From Streptomyces sp. NRRL B-1347 (GTDB taxonomy: Bacteria; Actinomycetota; Actinomycetes; Streptomycetales; Streptomycetaceae), in contig NZ_JOJM01000003.1 in NCBI RefSeq assembly GCF_000720325.1, forward strand, positions 62,001 through 126,000: 64,000 nt of DNA. The letters are read 5' to 3'. The notes beneath the pieces are model-generated. The model was given only the letters and a program-made list of their open reading frames with translations, did not search any database and was not told the DNA's origin. Below are positions 10,965 through 19,548 of the stretch, piece after piece (the stretch's first letter is position 1; each line of letters begins with the position of its first letter). Position numbers and translations under genes: made by a program.

Positions 10965-11709
10965 ACGTGGCGACCGCCCAGGCGTAGCCGACGAGGGCGA
11001 GGGCGAGGCACCAGGCGACGGCCGCGAGCGCGTCGCCGGTCGACGGGTCGCCCGCGAGGAGGCCGCGCAGCGTCTCGATGATCGGGGTGAAGGGCTGGTA
11101 CTCGGCGAACTGCCGCACGCCCGCCCCCATCGTGTCCGCGGGGACGAACGCGCTGCTCAGGAACGGCAGCATGATCAGCGGCACGGTGGCGAGGCCCGCC
11201 GACTCCGCGCTCTTCGCGGCCAGGCCGAGGGCGACGGTGAGCCAGCTGGCGCCGAAGGTGAGCAGGACGACGAGACCGAGCACGCCGAGCCAGTCGAGGG
11301 CGCTCGCCGCCGGGTCGAAGCCCATGGCGAAGGCCACGCCGACGATGGCCGCGTTGGCCACCAGGCAGCGCACGGTGGTGACGACGACCTGGCCGGTGAG
11401 GACCGCGCCCCGGGACACGTCCATGGCCTTGAAGCGGTTGATGATGCCCTTCGCCATGTCGTCGTGCACGGCGGCCGCGGTGGACCCCAGGCCGTAGCTG
11501 ACGGCCATGACGAGCATGCCCGGCGTCGCGTAGTCGACGTAGTCGTCGCCGACGGAGAAGGCGCCGCCGAAGACCTTGACGAACATGAGCATGATCACGA
11601 TCGGGAACAGGACCGCGTTGAAGAGCACCAGCGGGTTGCGCAGAGTGTGCTTCAGATTGCGGCGCAGCATGATCGTCGAATCGGCCAGGGCCGTCGTGAC
11701 AGTACTCAC
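10948..11709 (-). CDS. ABC-2 type exporter permease (DrrB family)
   Basis: The 253-residue membrane protein has about six hydrophobic segments (LVLFNAVLFPIVIMLMFVKV, the GMLVMAVSYGLGS region, LVANAAIVGVAFAMG, LGVLGLVVLLTFGASW, TVPLIMLPFLSSAF and the C-terminal DALAAVAWCLALALVGYAW). It ends near FTPIIETLRGLL, typical of DrrB/ABC2_membrane proteins that export drugs or antibiotics. The GTG start at 11707-11709 overlaps the stop of the ATPase gene (GTGA), so the two are translationally coupled. It is convergent with the AfsR-like regulator. Confidence 0.95.
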   Translation of the reverse strand: MSTVTTALADSTIMLRRNLKHTLRNPLVLFNAVLFPIVIMLMFVKVFGGAFSVGDDYVDYATPGMLVMAVSYGLGSTAAAVHDDMAKGIINRFKAMDVSRGAVLTGQVVVTTVRCLVANAAIVGVAFAMGFDPAASALDWLGVLGLVVLLTFGASWLTVALGLAAKSAESAGLATVPLIMLPFLSSAFVPADTMGAGVRQFAEYQPFTPIIETLRGLLAGDPSTGDALAAVAWCLALALVGYAWAVATFKKRA

Positions 11710-12644
11710 TGGGAGATCGCCTCCGTGGACGGGCGCCCGGTCAGGGCGAGGAAGACATCGTCGAGGTCCGGCGTGTGCACGGAGAACTCCTGGGCGTTGA
11801 CCGCGTGCTGGTCGAGCCGGTCGAGCAGGGCCCGCAGCGACTTCGACTCGCCGTCGCCGGCCACGCGGAGGATCAGCTCCTGCTCGTCCCTGGCGGCCCC
11901 GGGCAGGATCCGCGCCGCCGCGTCGAGTGCGGGCCGGTCGGTGAACCGGAGCCGGACGTGGGTGCCGGGGATCTTGCGCTTGAGCTCGTCGGGGGTGCCC
12001 TGGGCGACCAGACGGCCGTGGTCGAGCACGACGATCCGGTCGGCGAGCTGGTCGGCCTCCTCCAGGTACTGGGTGGTGAGGAAGATGGTGGTGCCCTCGG
12101 CCACGAGCTCGCGGACGATGCCCCACATGGTGCGCCTGCTGCGCGGGTCGAGGCCCGTCGTCGGCTCGTCGAGGAAGATGATCCGCGGCCTTCCGACCAG
12201 GGTCATCGCCAGGTCCAGCTTCCGGCGCATGCCACCGGAGTAGGTCGCGGCCATCTTGTCCGCCGACTCCACCAGGTCGAACCGCTCCAGGAGGTCCGCG
12301 ACCACCCGGCCGCCGGAGCGCACCCGCTTCAGGTCCGCCATCAGCTGGAGGTTCTCGCGGCCCGAGAGCAGCTCGTCCACGGCGGCGAACTGCCCGGTCA
12401 CGCCGATGGCAGCGCGCACCTGCCTGGTCGCGGTCGCCACGTCGTGCCCGGCGACGCGGACCGTCCCCGCGTCGGGGGTGGCCAGCGTCGCCAGGACGTT
12501 CACCGTCGTCGTCTTGCCCGCCCCGTTCGGGCCGAGCATGGAGAAGACCGATCCCTCGGTGACGTCGAAGTCGATGCCGTCCAGGACGACCTTGTCGCCG
12601 TACGTCTTGCGCAGCCCCGAGACTGCGATTGCCGAACTCTTCAT
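11706..12644 (-). CDS. ABC exporter ATP-binding protein (DrrA family)
   Basis: The 312-residue ATPase powers the permease encoded next to it. Walker A is GPNGAGKTTT near residue 39, the Q-loop lies in GVTGQFAAVDELLSG, the signature is YSGGMRRKLDLAMTL near 138, Walker B is IIFLDEPTTGLDPRS near 158, and the switch histidine is replaced by Gln in LTTQYLEEADQLAD, as is normal in DrrA. The C-terminal 80 residues form the DrrA-specific domain (FSVHTPDLDDVFLALTG). The length is usual for daunorubicin-resistance-type ATPases. A cluster of TGTCAC motifs lies 24-72 bp upstream of the start codon. The substrate cannot be told from sequence. Confidence 0.95.
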   Translation of the reverse strand: MKSSAIAVSGLRKTYGDKVVLDGIDFDVTEGSVFSMLGPNGAGKTTTVNVLATLATPDAGTVRVAGHDVATATRQVRAAIGVTGQFAAVDELLSGRENLQLMADLKRVRSGGRVVADLLERFDLVESADKMAATYSGGMRRKLDLAMTLVGRPRIIFLDEPTTGLDPRSRRTMWGIVRELVAEGTTIFLTTQYLEEADQLADRIVVLDHGRLVAQGTPDELKRKIPGTHVRLRFTDRPALDAAARILPGAARDEQELILRVAGDGESKSLRALLDRLDQHAVNAQEFSVHTPDLDDVFLALTGRPSTEAISQ

Positions 12645-12667
12645 GCCCCCACCGTCGCGGTCGGGCC

Positions 12668-12716
12668 TGTCACCCCCTTGTCACCTCCCTGACACGAGCG
12701 CTGACACGGCTGTCAC
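12668..12716. promoter_or_regulatory. Cluster of five TGTCAC/TGACAC motifs upstream of the exporter
   Basis: Within 49 bp there are TGTCAC at 12668, 12679 and 12711 and TGACAC at 12690 and 12702. Two pairs form perfect dyads: TGTCA-N6-TGACA (12679-12694) and TGACA-N4-TGTCA (12702-12715). The motif starts are 11, 11, 12 and 9 bp apart, about one helical turn. This is the expected place for a repressor or activator site of the ABC exporter operon. Which regulator binds is unknown. Confidence 0.55.
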
Positions 12717-12790
12717 GACGGGGCGGACGTCGCGGCTTTCACCACGGGCCGGGCCTCGCGACTGTCGCCTCGGGGCATGCGTCACGGCCG

Positions 12791-14431
12791 TCAGGAAGGA
12801 TCGGAGTCCACGGCGGCGAGCACCTCCTTGACGACGGGCCCCGCGGAGGCGCCGCCCGTGCGGCCCTTCTCGACGACGACGGCGAGGGCGACGTTGCCGC
12901 GGTGGGCGACCATCCAGCCGTTGTTCGGGGTGCCTTCGGCGACCTCGGCGGTGCCGGTCTTGGCGCCGACCGCGCCGGGCAGCCCCGCGAGCCCCCGTGC
13001 GGTGCCGTCGGTGACGGTCGTCCGCATCAGGGCCCGCAGCCGGGTGACGACGTCGCGGGGCAGGTCCTCGGTCCTGGTCGTGTCCTTCTGGCCCCGGGTG
13101 AGGGTGGGCTGGTGGAAGGTGCCGGACGCGGCGGTGGCCGTCACCGACGCCATCACCAGCGGGTTGGCGAGGACGCGGCCCTGCCCGATCATGGCCGCGG
13201 CCTTCTCGGTCTCGTCCCGGGGCGCGGGCACGGCCCCGTCGAAGGTCGGCACGCCCGTGCGCCACCGCTGCCCGATGCCGAAGTACCGCTCGGCGACGTC
13301 GCCGAGACCGTCGTCGGCGAGCTTGCCCCGCAGGCTGATGAACGCGGTGTTGCAGGACTCGGCGAAGTCCTCGCGGAAGCTGGCGCCGCGGTGCTCGGAC
13401 TTCTCCACGTTGTGGAACTGCTTGCCGACGGTGAGGTAGCGGGGGCAGTCCACGGTGTCGCCGGGCTCGACGGCGTCCTTGAGGAGCAGCGCGCCCGTGG
13501 TGACGATCTTGAAGGTGGAGCCGGGTGCGTAGGTGCCGGACAAGGCCCGGTTGAAGCCGGTGGCCGGGGAGTTGGCCACGGCCAGGATCTCGCCGTTGTC
13601 GATCCGCAGGGCGACGAGCGCGGCGGCCTTGCCCTTGGCCTTCGCCGCGAGGGCCCGCTCGGCGGCGGACTGCCAGGCGGGGTCGAGGGTCGTGGCGACC
13701 GGGCCCTTCGGAGCCTCGGCGCGCTTGCCGCCGAAGGTGGCCTCTGTGCCGGTGACCGCGCCGCTGGCCCGGTCGACGCGGTGGATCGCGCCGCGGGGCC
13801 CGGCCCCGGCGGCGCCGGACAGCTGGGCCAGGACGGGGGTGAGGGACGGATGGGTGTCGCCGGACAGCGCCGCCCCGCTCCGGTCGTTGACCCGGACGCC
13901 GGAGGCGTCCTCGCGCTCCAGGCGGAACTTGTGCGTGTCGCTCAGCCTCGGGTGGACGACCGACAGCTTCCAGTCCACGGCCCAGGTGCCGTCGCCCCGC
14001 TCGCGCAGGGGCAGTTGGGAACGGTACGTCCAGGTGCCGAGGCCGGTGACGGGCATCTTGGCGGTGAAGGGGACCGTCACCGTGCCGTCCTCGCCCGCCG
14101 TCGCCTCGCCCGCCCGCAGAGCGGGCTTGCCGATGTCGAGCCCGGCGGTGAAGTTGCGCAGGACGCGCTCCGCCTGCTCGGGGCTCGACGTCAGCCGGGC
14201 CGCCCGCGCCAGACGGCCCGCCGACCAGTCGGCGAGGAACGCCCGCGCCTTCGCACCGGCCTCGGGCGCGGCCTGCGGCTCCTTCGGCGCGAAGGGCCCG
14301 AGCTCCGCGGCGTACGCCGTACCGGCGGCGAGGGCGACGGCCACGCCCGCCGCGACGGCCACCCGGACCTTGCGGGCCTTGCGGGCAGGTGCTCCGCGGC
14401 CGTAGGTGGTAGTTCCTTCGGTGTCGTTCAT
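12791..14431 (-). CDS. Penicillin-binding protein (class B transpeptidase with MecA-N/NTF2-like domain)
   Basis: The 546-residue protein is a D,D-transpeptidase of the MecA/PBP2a-like group. It has a basic N-terminus and one membrane anchor (VRVAVAAGVAVALAAGTAYA, about residues 24-43), an NTF2-like domain to about 170 (KARAFLADWSAGRLARAARL), and a transpeptidase domain with the active-site serine in STFK near 305, SCN near 360 and KTG near 490 (GAKTGTAEV). It would cross-link peptidoglycan outside the membrane. The gene ends just upstream of the SDR-free region at 12790 and starts 20 bp after the stop of the beta-lactamase gene, in the same direction. The pairing suggests a beta-lactam-responsive unit, perhaps a low-affinity PBP. 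Confidence 0.95.
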   Translation of the reverse strand: MNDTEGTTTYGRGAPARKARKVRVAVAAGVAVALAAGTAYAAELGPFAPKEPQAAPEAGAKARAFLADWSAGRLARAARLTSSPEQAERVLRNFTAGLDIGKPALRAGEATAGEDGTVTVPFTAKMPVTGLGTWTYRSQLPLRERGDGTWAVDWKLSVVHPRLSDTHKFRLEREDASGVRVNDRSGAALSGDTHPSLTPVLAQLSGAAGAGPRGAIHRVDRASGAVTGTEATFGGKRAEAPKGPVATTLDPAWQSAAERALAAKAKGKAAALVALRIDNGEILAVANSPATGFNRALSGTYAPGSTFKIVTTGALLLKDAVEPGDTVDCPRYLTVGKQFHNVEKSEHRGASFREDFAESCNTAFISLRGKLADDGLGDVAERYFGIGQRWRTGVPTFDGAVPAPRDETEKAAAMIGQGRVLANPLVMASVTATAASGTFHQPTLTRGQKDTTRTEDLPRDVVTRLRALMRTTVTDGTARGLAGLPGAVGAKTGTAEVAEGTPNNGWMVAHRGNVALAVVVEKGRTGGASAGPVVKEVLAAVDSDPS

Positions 14432-14451
14432 CAGCGGCTCCCTGGTGGCGG

Positions 14452-15393
14452 CTACGACAGCGAACCGGCGACCACGGACGCGGCCTCGGCGATCAGCTTG
14501 TCGTCGGGGGCGGCGTCCTTGTCGCCGCGGTGCGACAGGATCGCCACGACGAGGGGAGCCGCGTCGGGGCGCCACACGACGGCGATGTCGTTGCGGGCGC
14601 CGTAGTAGCTGCCGGTTCCCGTCTTGTCTCCGACCACCCAGTTCTTGGGGACCCCGGCCTTGATGACGTGGTCCCCGGTGGTGTTGGTCTTCAGCCACGT
14701 GGCGAGCTGGGCGCGCTCGGGCTCGGCGAGGACGTCGCCGAGCACGTACGCGCGCAGGTCCTTCGCCAGGGCGCGCGGCGTGCTGGTGTCCCGCTTCTCG
14801 CCCGGCACCCACCGGCTCAGGAACGGCTCGACGCGATCCATCCGGGTCACGTCGTCGCCGATCCGCTCGAGGGCGGCGTCCAGGCCCTTGGGGCCGCCGA
14901 GCTTGTCGAACATCAGGTTCGCCGCGGTGTTGTCGCTGTAGCGGACGGCGGCGTCGCACAGCGCGCGCAGGGTCATGCCGGTGTCGACGTGCTTCTCCGT
15001 GATCGGAGAGTTGGCGATCAGATCGTCCTTGGAGTACTTCACCACCTGCTCAAGCCCGTCCGGTGCGTACTTGCGCAGGATCTCCGCCGCGGCCAGGGCC
15101 TTGAAGGTGGAGTTGTACGCGAAGCGGCGGCTGTCGTTGTACGCCACCTCGCGGCCGGTGCCGGTGTCGAGTGCGTACACACCGAGCCGCGCGTCGAACT
15201 TGCGCTCCAGCTTCTTGAAGGCGCGGGCGTACGAGGCGGGGTTCCCCTTCGGCGCGGACTTCTCCGGCCGCTCTGCGGGCGACCGCTCGGCCGCCGATGC
15301 CGTGGCCTCGCCCTGGCCGCACGCCACCAGCGGGACGAGCACGAGGGTGGCGAGAGCGCCGAGGGCGGCGCGCCGGACGCGGGAGTGCTGCAT
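14452..15393 (-). CDS. blaL: Class A beta-lactamase (lipoprotein or secreted)
   Basis: The 313-residue protein hydrolyses beta-lactams. Its signal peptide ends in a lipobox-like LVAC (residue 25), so it may be lipid-anchored. Ambler motifs are complete: STFK (Ser70) near residue 95, SDN (Ser130) near 152, the omega-loop glutamate in VEPFLSRW (Glu166) near 190 and KTGTGSYYG (Lys234) near 257. The start ATG at 15391-15393 has a GGAGGT ribosome-binding site. It is divergent from a LysR regulator and a BlaB-like gene, which is the arrangement of the inducible blaL-blaA-blaB locus of Streptomyces cacaoi, and the symbol follows that. Confidence 0.95.
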   Translation of the reverse strand: MQHSRVRRAALGALATLVLVPLVACGQGEATASAAERSPAERPEKSAPKGNPASYARAFKKLERKFDARLGVYALDTGTGREVAYNDSRRFAYNSTFKALAAAEILRKYAPDGLEQVVKYSKDDLIANSPITEKHVDTGMTLRALCDAAVRYSDNTAANLMFDKLGGPKGLDAALERIGDDVTRMDRVEPFLSRWVPGEKRDTSTPRALAKDLRAYVLGDVLAEPERAQLATWLKTNTTGDHVIKAGVPKNWVVGDKTGTGSYYGARNDIAVVWRPDAAPLVVAILSHRGDKDAAPDDKLIAEAASVVAGSLS

Positions 15394-15529
15394 GGTCAAC
15401 CTCCAGGGAGCCCCGCGGGCGGGGCACGGGGAACGGGGCGTGACGCCCCGTCCCGACGTGTGGTGATCAGTGCCGGGACCACCCTCGCCCCGTGCTCCCA
15501 TGCGGTCCAATACGCTTACGCGCGGTTTC

Positions 15530-15544
15530 ATGCTGTTCTGGCAT
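15530..15544. promoter_or_regulatory. LysR-type T-N11-A operator candidate
   Basis: In the intergenic region between the divergent genes, ATGC-N7-GCAT (15530-15544) forms a short dyad that satisfies the T-N11-A rule of LysR-family sites (T at 15531, A at 15543). It lies just upstream of the likely blaA start. In S. cacaoi BlaA is known to bind T-N11-A sites in the equivalent region; assignment here is by analogy. Confidence 0.55.
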
Positions 15545-15556
15545 AGGGTGCGGGCT

Positions 15557-16585
15557 GTGGATCTCGTAGGAGCGTGCCGGGCGTTCGTCAGCGTCAGCGA
15601 GCGCGGCAGTTTCACCGTGGGTGCCGCGGCCGCGCGGATGTCCCAGTCGGTGGCCAGCCGCCGCGTCGCCGCGCTCGAGGAGCGCTTCGGCGAGCCGCTG
15701 TTCGAGCGGACCTCGCGGCGCGCCGTCCTCACCCCCTTCGGCCGGGACCTGCTGCCGACGGCCAGGCAGCTCGTGCAGGCCGCCGACGTGCTGCTCAGCG
15801 AGGCGGAGGCCGCCCACCGCAAGCCGTGGCGGCTCGCGGTGCCGGGGATCTGCCCCACCGCGGCCCTGGCCCGCCTGGTCGCCGAGGCGCGCGAGCACGG
15901 CGTCACGCTCGACCTGCGCGTCGCCCCGCCCGCGCAGCGCCGGGAGCTGATCCACGCCCAGCAGGTGCGCGCGGCGCTGCTCGCGGTGCCCGCCGACGAG
16001 GCCGTGTGGTCCGTGCCCCTCGGCCTCGCCACCGCACGGGACCCCGGCGTGCGGCGCGTCTATCTGGAGACGCTGCGGCTCGGCCGCGGCACGACAGGGC
16101 CGGCCCGCCGCGTCTGGATCCAGCCGGAGGACGACGTGCCGCACATCCGCGACCCGCTGACACGGCTGCGCGACGCGCTGGGCCTGCGCCCCGCCCAGCT
16201 CGTCGCCGCCGCGGACCTGACGAGCGCCGCCGCCGAGGCCCTGGGCGGCCACGACCTGCTCCTGTGCTCGCCCGCGCAGGCCGCGGAGCTCGGCCTGGTC
16301 TGGCGGCCCATCGGCGAGCTCGCGCTCAGCCGGGGATTCGCCCTGACCGCCGCGGCGGACGGCAACCCGCGGCATCTGCGGGCACGCCTGGGCGAAGCCA
16401 TCGGCCGCTGCCTCGGCGCGGACGTCCAGGCGGTCCCCGCGGACACCCGGGCAGCCGCCAGGGACACCGGGACGGCCACAGCGGACGTCCGGCCGGACAC
16501 CGCGGGCGGCCGGACGACCGCACCAGAGATCCAGACGATCCGTGCGCGCATCCGGCCGACCGCCGCGGAAGGGAAGACGACGTGA
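15557..16585 (+). CDS. blaA: LysR-type activator of beta-lactamase (BlaA-like)
   Basis: The DNA-binding N-terminus ([58 protein letters not shown]) is a classic LysR helix-turn-helix in residues 1-65. An effector domain follows and then a variable tail rich in short Thr/Ala/Gly segments. About 342 residues from the GTG at 15557-15559, which gives the usual [10 protein letters not shown] opening; in-frame starts at 15548 and 15530 are possible, but the latter would lie inside the operator. The stop overlaps the next start (GTGA at 16582-16585), so blaA and blaB are coupled. Role by analogy with S. cacaoi: activator of blaL. Confidence 0.85.
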   Translation: MDLVGACRAFVSVSERGSFTVGAAAARMSQSVASRRVAALEERFGEPLFERTSRRAVLTPFGRDLLPTARQLVQAADVLLSEAEAAHRKPWRLAVPGICPTAALARLVAEAREHGVTLDLRVAPPAQRRELIHAQQVRAALLAVPADEAVWSVPLGLATARDPGVRRVYLETLRLGRGTTGPARRVWIQPEDDVPHIRDPLTRLRDALGLRPAQLVAAADLTSAAAEALGGHDLLLCSPAQAAELGLVWRPIGELALSRGFALTAAADGNPRHLRARLGEAIGRCLGADVQAVPADTRAAARDTGTATADVRPDTAGGRTTAPEIQTIRARIRPTAAEGKTT

Positions 16586-17484
16586 ACACCGAGGCCCTCC
16601 TGCGCGACCTGCGCCAAGAGCTGCGCGACGGCGGCCTGCACGGCTGCTTCCTCGTACGCGACCTCCACACCGGGGACGAACTCGGCCTCGAACCCGACAC
16701 GCAGCTGCCCGCCGCGTCCCTGGTCAAGATCCCGCTCGCCCTCGCCACGGCGGAGCGCATCCGGCGCGGCGAGCTCGACGGGGCGACGGCCCTGGACGTA
16801 CAGCCCGGCCGGATCACCACGCCGGGCCCCACCGGCGTGAGCCGCTTCCGCCATCCCGCCCGCATCGCGATCGACGACCTGCTGTACCTGAGCACGTCCG
16901 TGAGCGACGGGGCGGCCGCCGACGCGCTGTTCGACCTCACGCCGCCCGCCCGCGTCGCCGCCGTCCTCGACGACCTCGGCCTGCGCGGCTTCTCCGTACG
17001 GCACGACACGCGCGAGCTGTCCGACACCCCCACCGAGCGCTTCGCCGCCGCGCAGGTCCACCTCGCCCACGCCCTGGCCATCGACGCGGGCACCAGCGGC
17101 CGCGGCCACCGGCTGCCCCAGCTCGACACGACCCGCGCCAACACCGGCAGCGCCCGCGCGTACGTCGACCTGCTCCAGGCCCTGTGGACGCCGTCGGCGA
17201 TCCATCCGGAGGTGGCCGGGCGCGTCCGCGAGCTCATGGGCAACAACCTGATCCGGCACCGGCTCACCCCGGACTTCAGCTCCGACGCGACGACCTGGTC
17301 CTCCAAGACCGGCACCCTCCTCAACCTGCGCCACGAGGTCGGCGTGGTCGAGCACGCCGACGGCCAGGCCTTCGCCATCGCCGCCCTCACCGAGTCCCTG
17401 GTCCCGGCGGGCGCCCAGCCGGGTGCCGACGCCCTGATGGCCCAGGTCGCCCGCGCCCTGCGGGACCATCTGCGGCAGCTGTAG
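16582..17484 (+). CDS. blaB: Beta-lactamase-like serine protein (BlaB-like regulator)
   Basis: The 300-residue protein looks like a class A beta-lactamase without a signal peptide, so it should be cytoplasmic. It has the SLVK active-site motif near residue 46, SVSDG in place of SDN near 107 (Asn replaced by Gly) and SSKTGT near 240. The glutamate of the omega loop is not evident. In S. cacaoi the equivalent BlaB is required with BlaA for blaL induction and is thought to sense the antibiotic rather than destroy it. Gene order and coupling with blaA support the same role here. A plain serine hydrolase cannot be excluded. Confidence 0.85.
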   Translation: MNTEALLRDLRQELRDGGLHGCFLVRDLHTGDELGLEPDTQLPAASLVKIPLALATAERIRRGELDGATALDVQPGRITTPGPTGVSRFRHPARIAIDDLLYLSTSVSDGAAADALFDLTPPARVAAVLDDLGLRGFSVRHDTRELSDTPTERFAAAQVHLAHALAIDAGTSGRGHRLPQLDTTRANTGSARAYVDLLQALWTPSAIHPEVAGRVRELMGNNLIRHRLTPDFSSDATTWSSKTGTLLNLRHEVGVVEHADGQAFAIAALTESLVPAGAQPGADALMAQVARALRDHLRQL

Positions 17485-17489
17485 CGGCG

Positions 17490-18473
17490 TCAGCCGACCA
17501 CCCCGTACGTCCGGGCGAGCGCGCCCGCGGTCGCCGCCATCGCCTCGCGCAGCGCCGCAGGGGCGACGGCCTCCACGTCGGCGCCGAGCCGCAGCAGCTC
17601 GCCGAGGGCGTGCTCCACGCCCTCGATCGGAATGTCCGCCTCCACCCAGCCCTCGTCGCCGACCTCGCGCGCGGTGGCGTCGACGGCCCGCACCACCTCC
17701 GGCGGCACGTTGTCCGGCAGCCGCCGACGCCCCCGCGGGGAGAGCCGCACGGTGGCCGTGCCGGTGTACCGCCGCCGCTGGAAGTCGTCGACGTAGGAGG
17801 CCCAGTGGGCGCCGAGGTCGAAGTCCTCCGGCCGCTCGAACCGCTCGTCGGCCGGTACGGCGTCCAGGACTTGGGTGACCCGGTAGGTGGCGACGCGGCC
17901 CTCCGCCCGGGCGGCCACCACGTACCAGACACCGGACTTGAGCACGAGGCCGTAGGGGCGCAGCCGGTGGCGCACCTCCTGCGGCGCGCGCCAGCGGCGG
18001 TAGCGCACGTCCACCGCGCGCCGGGTGAGCACCGCGTCGACGAACAGCGGCAGGTACGGCGTCTCCTCCGGCTCCCGGTACCAGCTGGGCGCGTCCACGT
18101 GGAAGACCGCCGCGGTCCGCTCCGCCGCCGCGCGCGGCCCCTCGGGCAGCGCGGCGAGCAGCTTGAGCCGTGCGGCCGCCGCCTCGTCGCCGAGGCCCAG
18201 GTCGGCGGCGGGGCCGGGGAGCCCGGCGAGGAACAGGGCCCGCGCCTCGCCCTCACTCATGCCGGTGAGGCGGGTGCGGTAGCCGTCGAGCAGCTGGTAG
18301 CCGCCCCCGCGGCCCGGCTCGGCGTACACCGGGACCCCGGCGGCCTGGAGCCGTGTCAGATCGCGGTAGGCGGTGCGCACCGACACCTGAAGCTCGTCGG
18401 CGATCCCGCGCGCGGACATGCGGCCGCGGGACTGCAACAACAGCAGCACCGAAAGCAGTCGACTCGCAGACAT
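17490..18473 (-). CDS. WYL-domain transcriptional regulator (YafY/DeoR-like HTH)
   Basis: The 327-residue protein has an N-terminal HTH_11 winged helix (SASRLLSVLLLLQSRGRMSA, ELQVSVRTAYRDLTRLQAAG, GVPVYAEPGRGGGYQLLDGY) and a WYL domain from about 130 (RRAVDVRYRRWRAP, RPYGLVLKSGVWYVVAA), followed by a WCX-like C-terminus. WYL regulators bind small ligands or nucleic acid and usually control a neighbouring gene, here the divergent NIPSNAP gene. The ATG at 18471-18473 is chosen since the HTH starts directly after; earlier in-frame starts fall in a triplicated ribosome-binding-site-like repeat. Confidence 0.9.
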   Translation of the reverse strand: MSASRLLSVLLLLQSRGRMSARGIADELQVSVRTAYRDLTRLQAAGVPVYAEPGRGGGYQLLDGYRTRLTGMSEGEARALFLAGLPGPAADLGLGDEAAAARLKLLAALPEGPRAAAERTAAVFHVDAPSWYREPEETPYLPLFVDAVLTRRAVDVRYRRWRAPQEVRHRLRPYGLVLKSGVWYVVAARAEGRVATYRVTQVLDAVPADERFERPEDFDLGAHWASYVDDFQRRRYTGTATVRLSPRGRRRLPDNVPPEVVRAVDATAREVGDEGWVEADIPIEGVEHALGELLRLGADVEAVAPAALREAMAATAGALARTYGVVG

Positions 18474-18477
18474 CCGC

Positions 18478-18540
18478 GCATCCCCCCGCTGACAGACGTG
18501 CGGGCATCCTCCCGCTGACACACATTCGCATCCTCCCGCG
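18478..18540. repeat. Three tandem GCATCCTCCCGC repeats upstream of the WYL gene
   Basis: GCATCCCCCCGC (18478), GCATCCTCCCGC (18504) and GCATCCTCCCGC (18528) recur every 24-26 bp, the first two followed by TGACA. On the minus strand each copy reads GCGGGAGGATGC, that is, a ribosome-binding site followed by ATG. The repeats may be operators of the WYL regulator or a multiplied translation-initiation region. Confidence 0.6.
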
Positions 18541-18618
18541 AAACCCTGACAGCCCCTGGCACGCCCCTCCCCTACCGTCGGCCCGCACCCGCTTCCCGCT
18601 CACCTGCCAGGAGCCCTG

Positions 18619-19377
18619 ATGCCCCACGCCGAATCCGCCGATCGCCCCTGCGTGATCGAGTTCCGCCAGTACACGCTCCGCCCCGGGCGCCGCGACGACC
18701 TCATCGAGCTGTTCGACCGGGAGCTGGTCGAGACCCAGGAGGACACCGGGATGGTCGTCCTCGGCCAGTTCCGCGACCTGGACGCCCCGGACCGCTTCGT
18801 GTGGCTGCGCGGGTTCCGCGACATGGCCACGCGCCACCGGGCGCTGACGTCGTTCTACGGGGGTCCCGTCTGGGCCGAGCACGGGCCGCGGGCGAACACC
18901 ACCATGGTCGACTCCGACGACGTCCTGCTGCTGCGCCCGCTCTCCGGAGAGAGCGGCGGGAGCGGCCTCGCGCTGCGCCCGTCGGACCGCCCCGGGCGCC
19001 GCGCGGCCGCGCCGGACCGCTTCGTGTCCGCCACCGTCTGGTCCTTCCCGCCCGGTCGGGACGCGGGCGTCGAGCTGGTCCGGGACGGGCTGCTGCCTGC
19101 TCTGGAGGCCACCGGGCCCGCGCCCCTCGCCGCCCTCACCACCGAGACGGCCCCCAACACCTTCGCCCGGCTTCCCGTGCGCACCGGGGAGAACGCCGCC
19201 GTCGTCATCACGTCGTACGCGGACGAGGCCGCCTGCCGCCGCCATCTCGCCGCCGTACAAGCCGAGGCGCTCGTCCGGGACGAGATCCTGCCGGGCATCG
19301 AGCGGGAGCAGACGGCTCCCCCGCACCTGCTGCGGCTCGCGCCCACGGCCCGCTCGCTCATCGGGACCGCGGCCTGA
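18619..19377 (+). CDS. NIPSNAP-family protein
   Basis: The 252-residue protein begins with a NIPSNAP/ferredoxin-like alpha+beta barrel domain (CVIEFRQYTLRPGRRDDLIE, then FDRELVETQEDTGMVVLGQF) that ends near residue 110; a second, weaker copy seems to occupy residues 130-230 (FVSATVWSFPPGRDAG through EILPGIEREQ). No catalytic function is established for the family. It is divergent from the WYL regulator, a recurrent pairing in Streptomyces, and is probably its target. The ATG at 18619 is the first after the regulatory repeats. Confidence 0.85.
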   Translation: MPHAESADRPCVIEFRQYTLRPGRRDDLIELFDRELVETQEDTGMVVLGQFRDLDAPDRFVWLRGFRDMATRHRALTSFYGGPVWAEHGPRANTTMVDSDDVLLLRPLSGESGGSGLALRPSDRPGRRAAAPDRFVSATVWSFPPGRDAGVELVRDGLLPALEATGPAPLAALTTETAPNTFARLPVRTGENAAVVITSYADEAACRRHLAAVQAEALVRDEILPGIEREQTAPPHLLRLAPTARSLIGTAA

Positions 19378-19548
19378 GGGCCGCCCACACCGGAGTCCCT
19401 CGAACTGGAAGGCGTCGAACTCAACTCGATCACCACCGACGCGCCGCTATGCCCTGCGGAGCACGACACCCGGATGGGACCGTGGAAGGCGGGTGGAAGG
19501 CCGGTCCAGGAGGCCTGTCACCTCCTCGACCGGAAGGTTCGACCACGT
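19378..19548 (+). other. 171-bp intergenic stretch with coding-like composition
   Basis: The stretch between the NIPSNAP stop and the LuxR-type gene stays open in the same frame as both genes. It reads ESLELEGVELNSITTDAPLC and on through MGPWKAGGRPVQEACHLLDR, but no ATG or GTG follows the upstream stop until 19474. It may be a 5' extension of the next gene, the relic of a lost short gene, or chance. A GGAAGG ribosome-binding site near 19531 supports starting the next gene at 19549 instead. Confidence 0.35.

Noticed and set aside
19378..19548. Lanthipeptide precursor
   Set aside because: The stretch has Ser/Thr and Cys residues, but no start codon, no recognised leader motif and no modification enzyme gene nearby.
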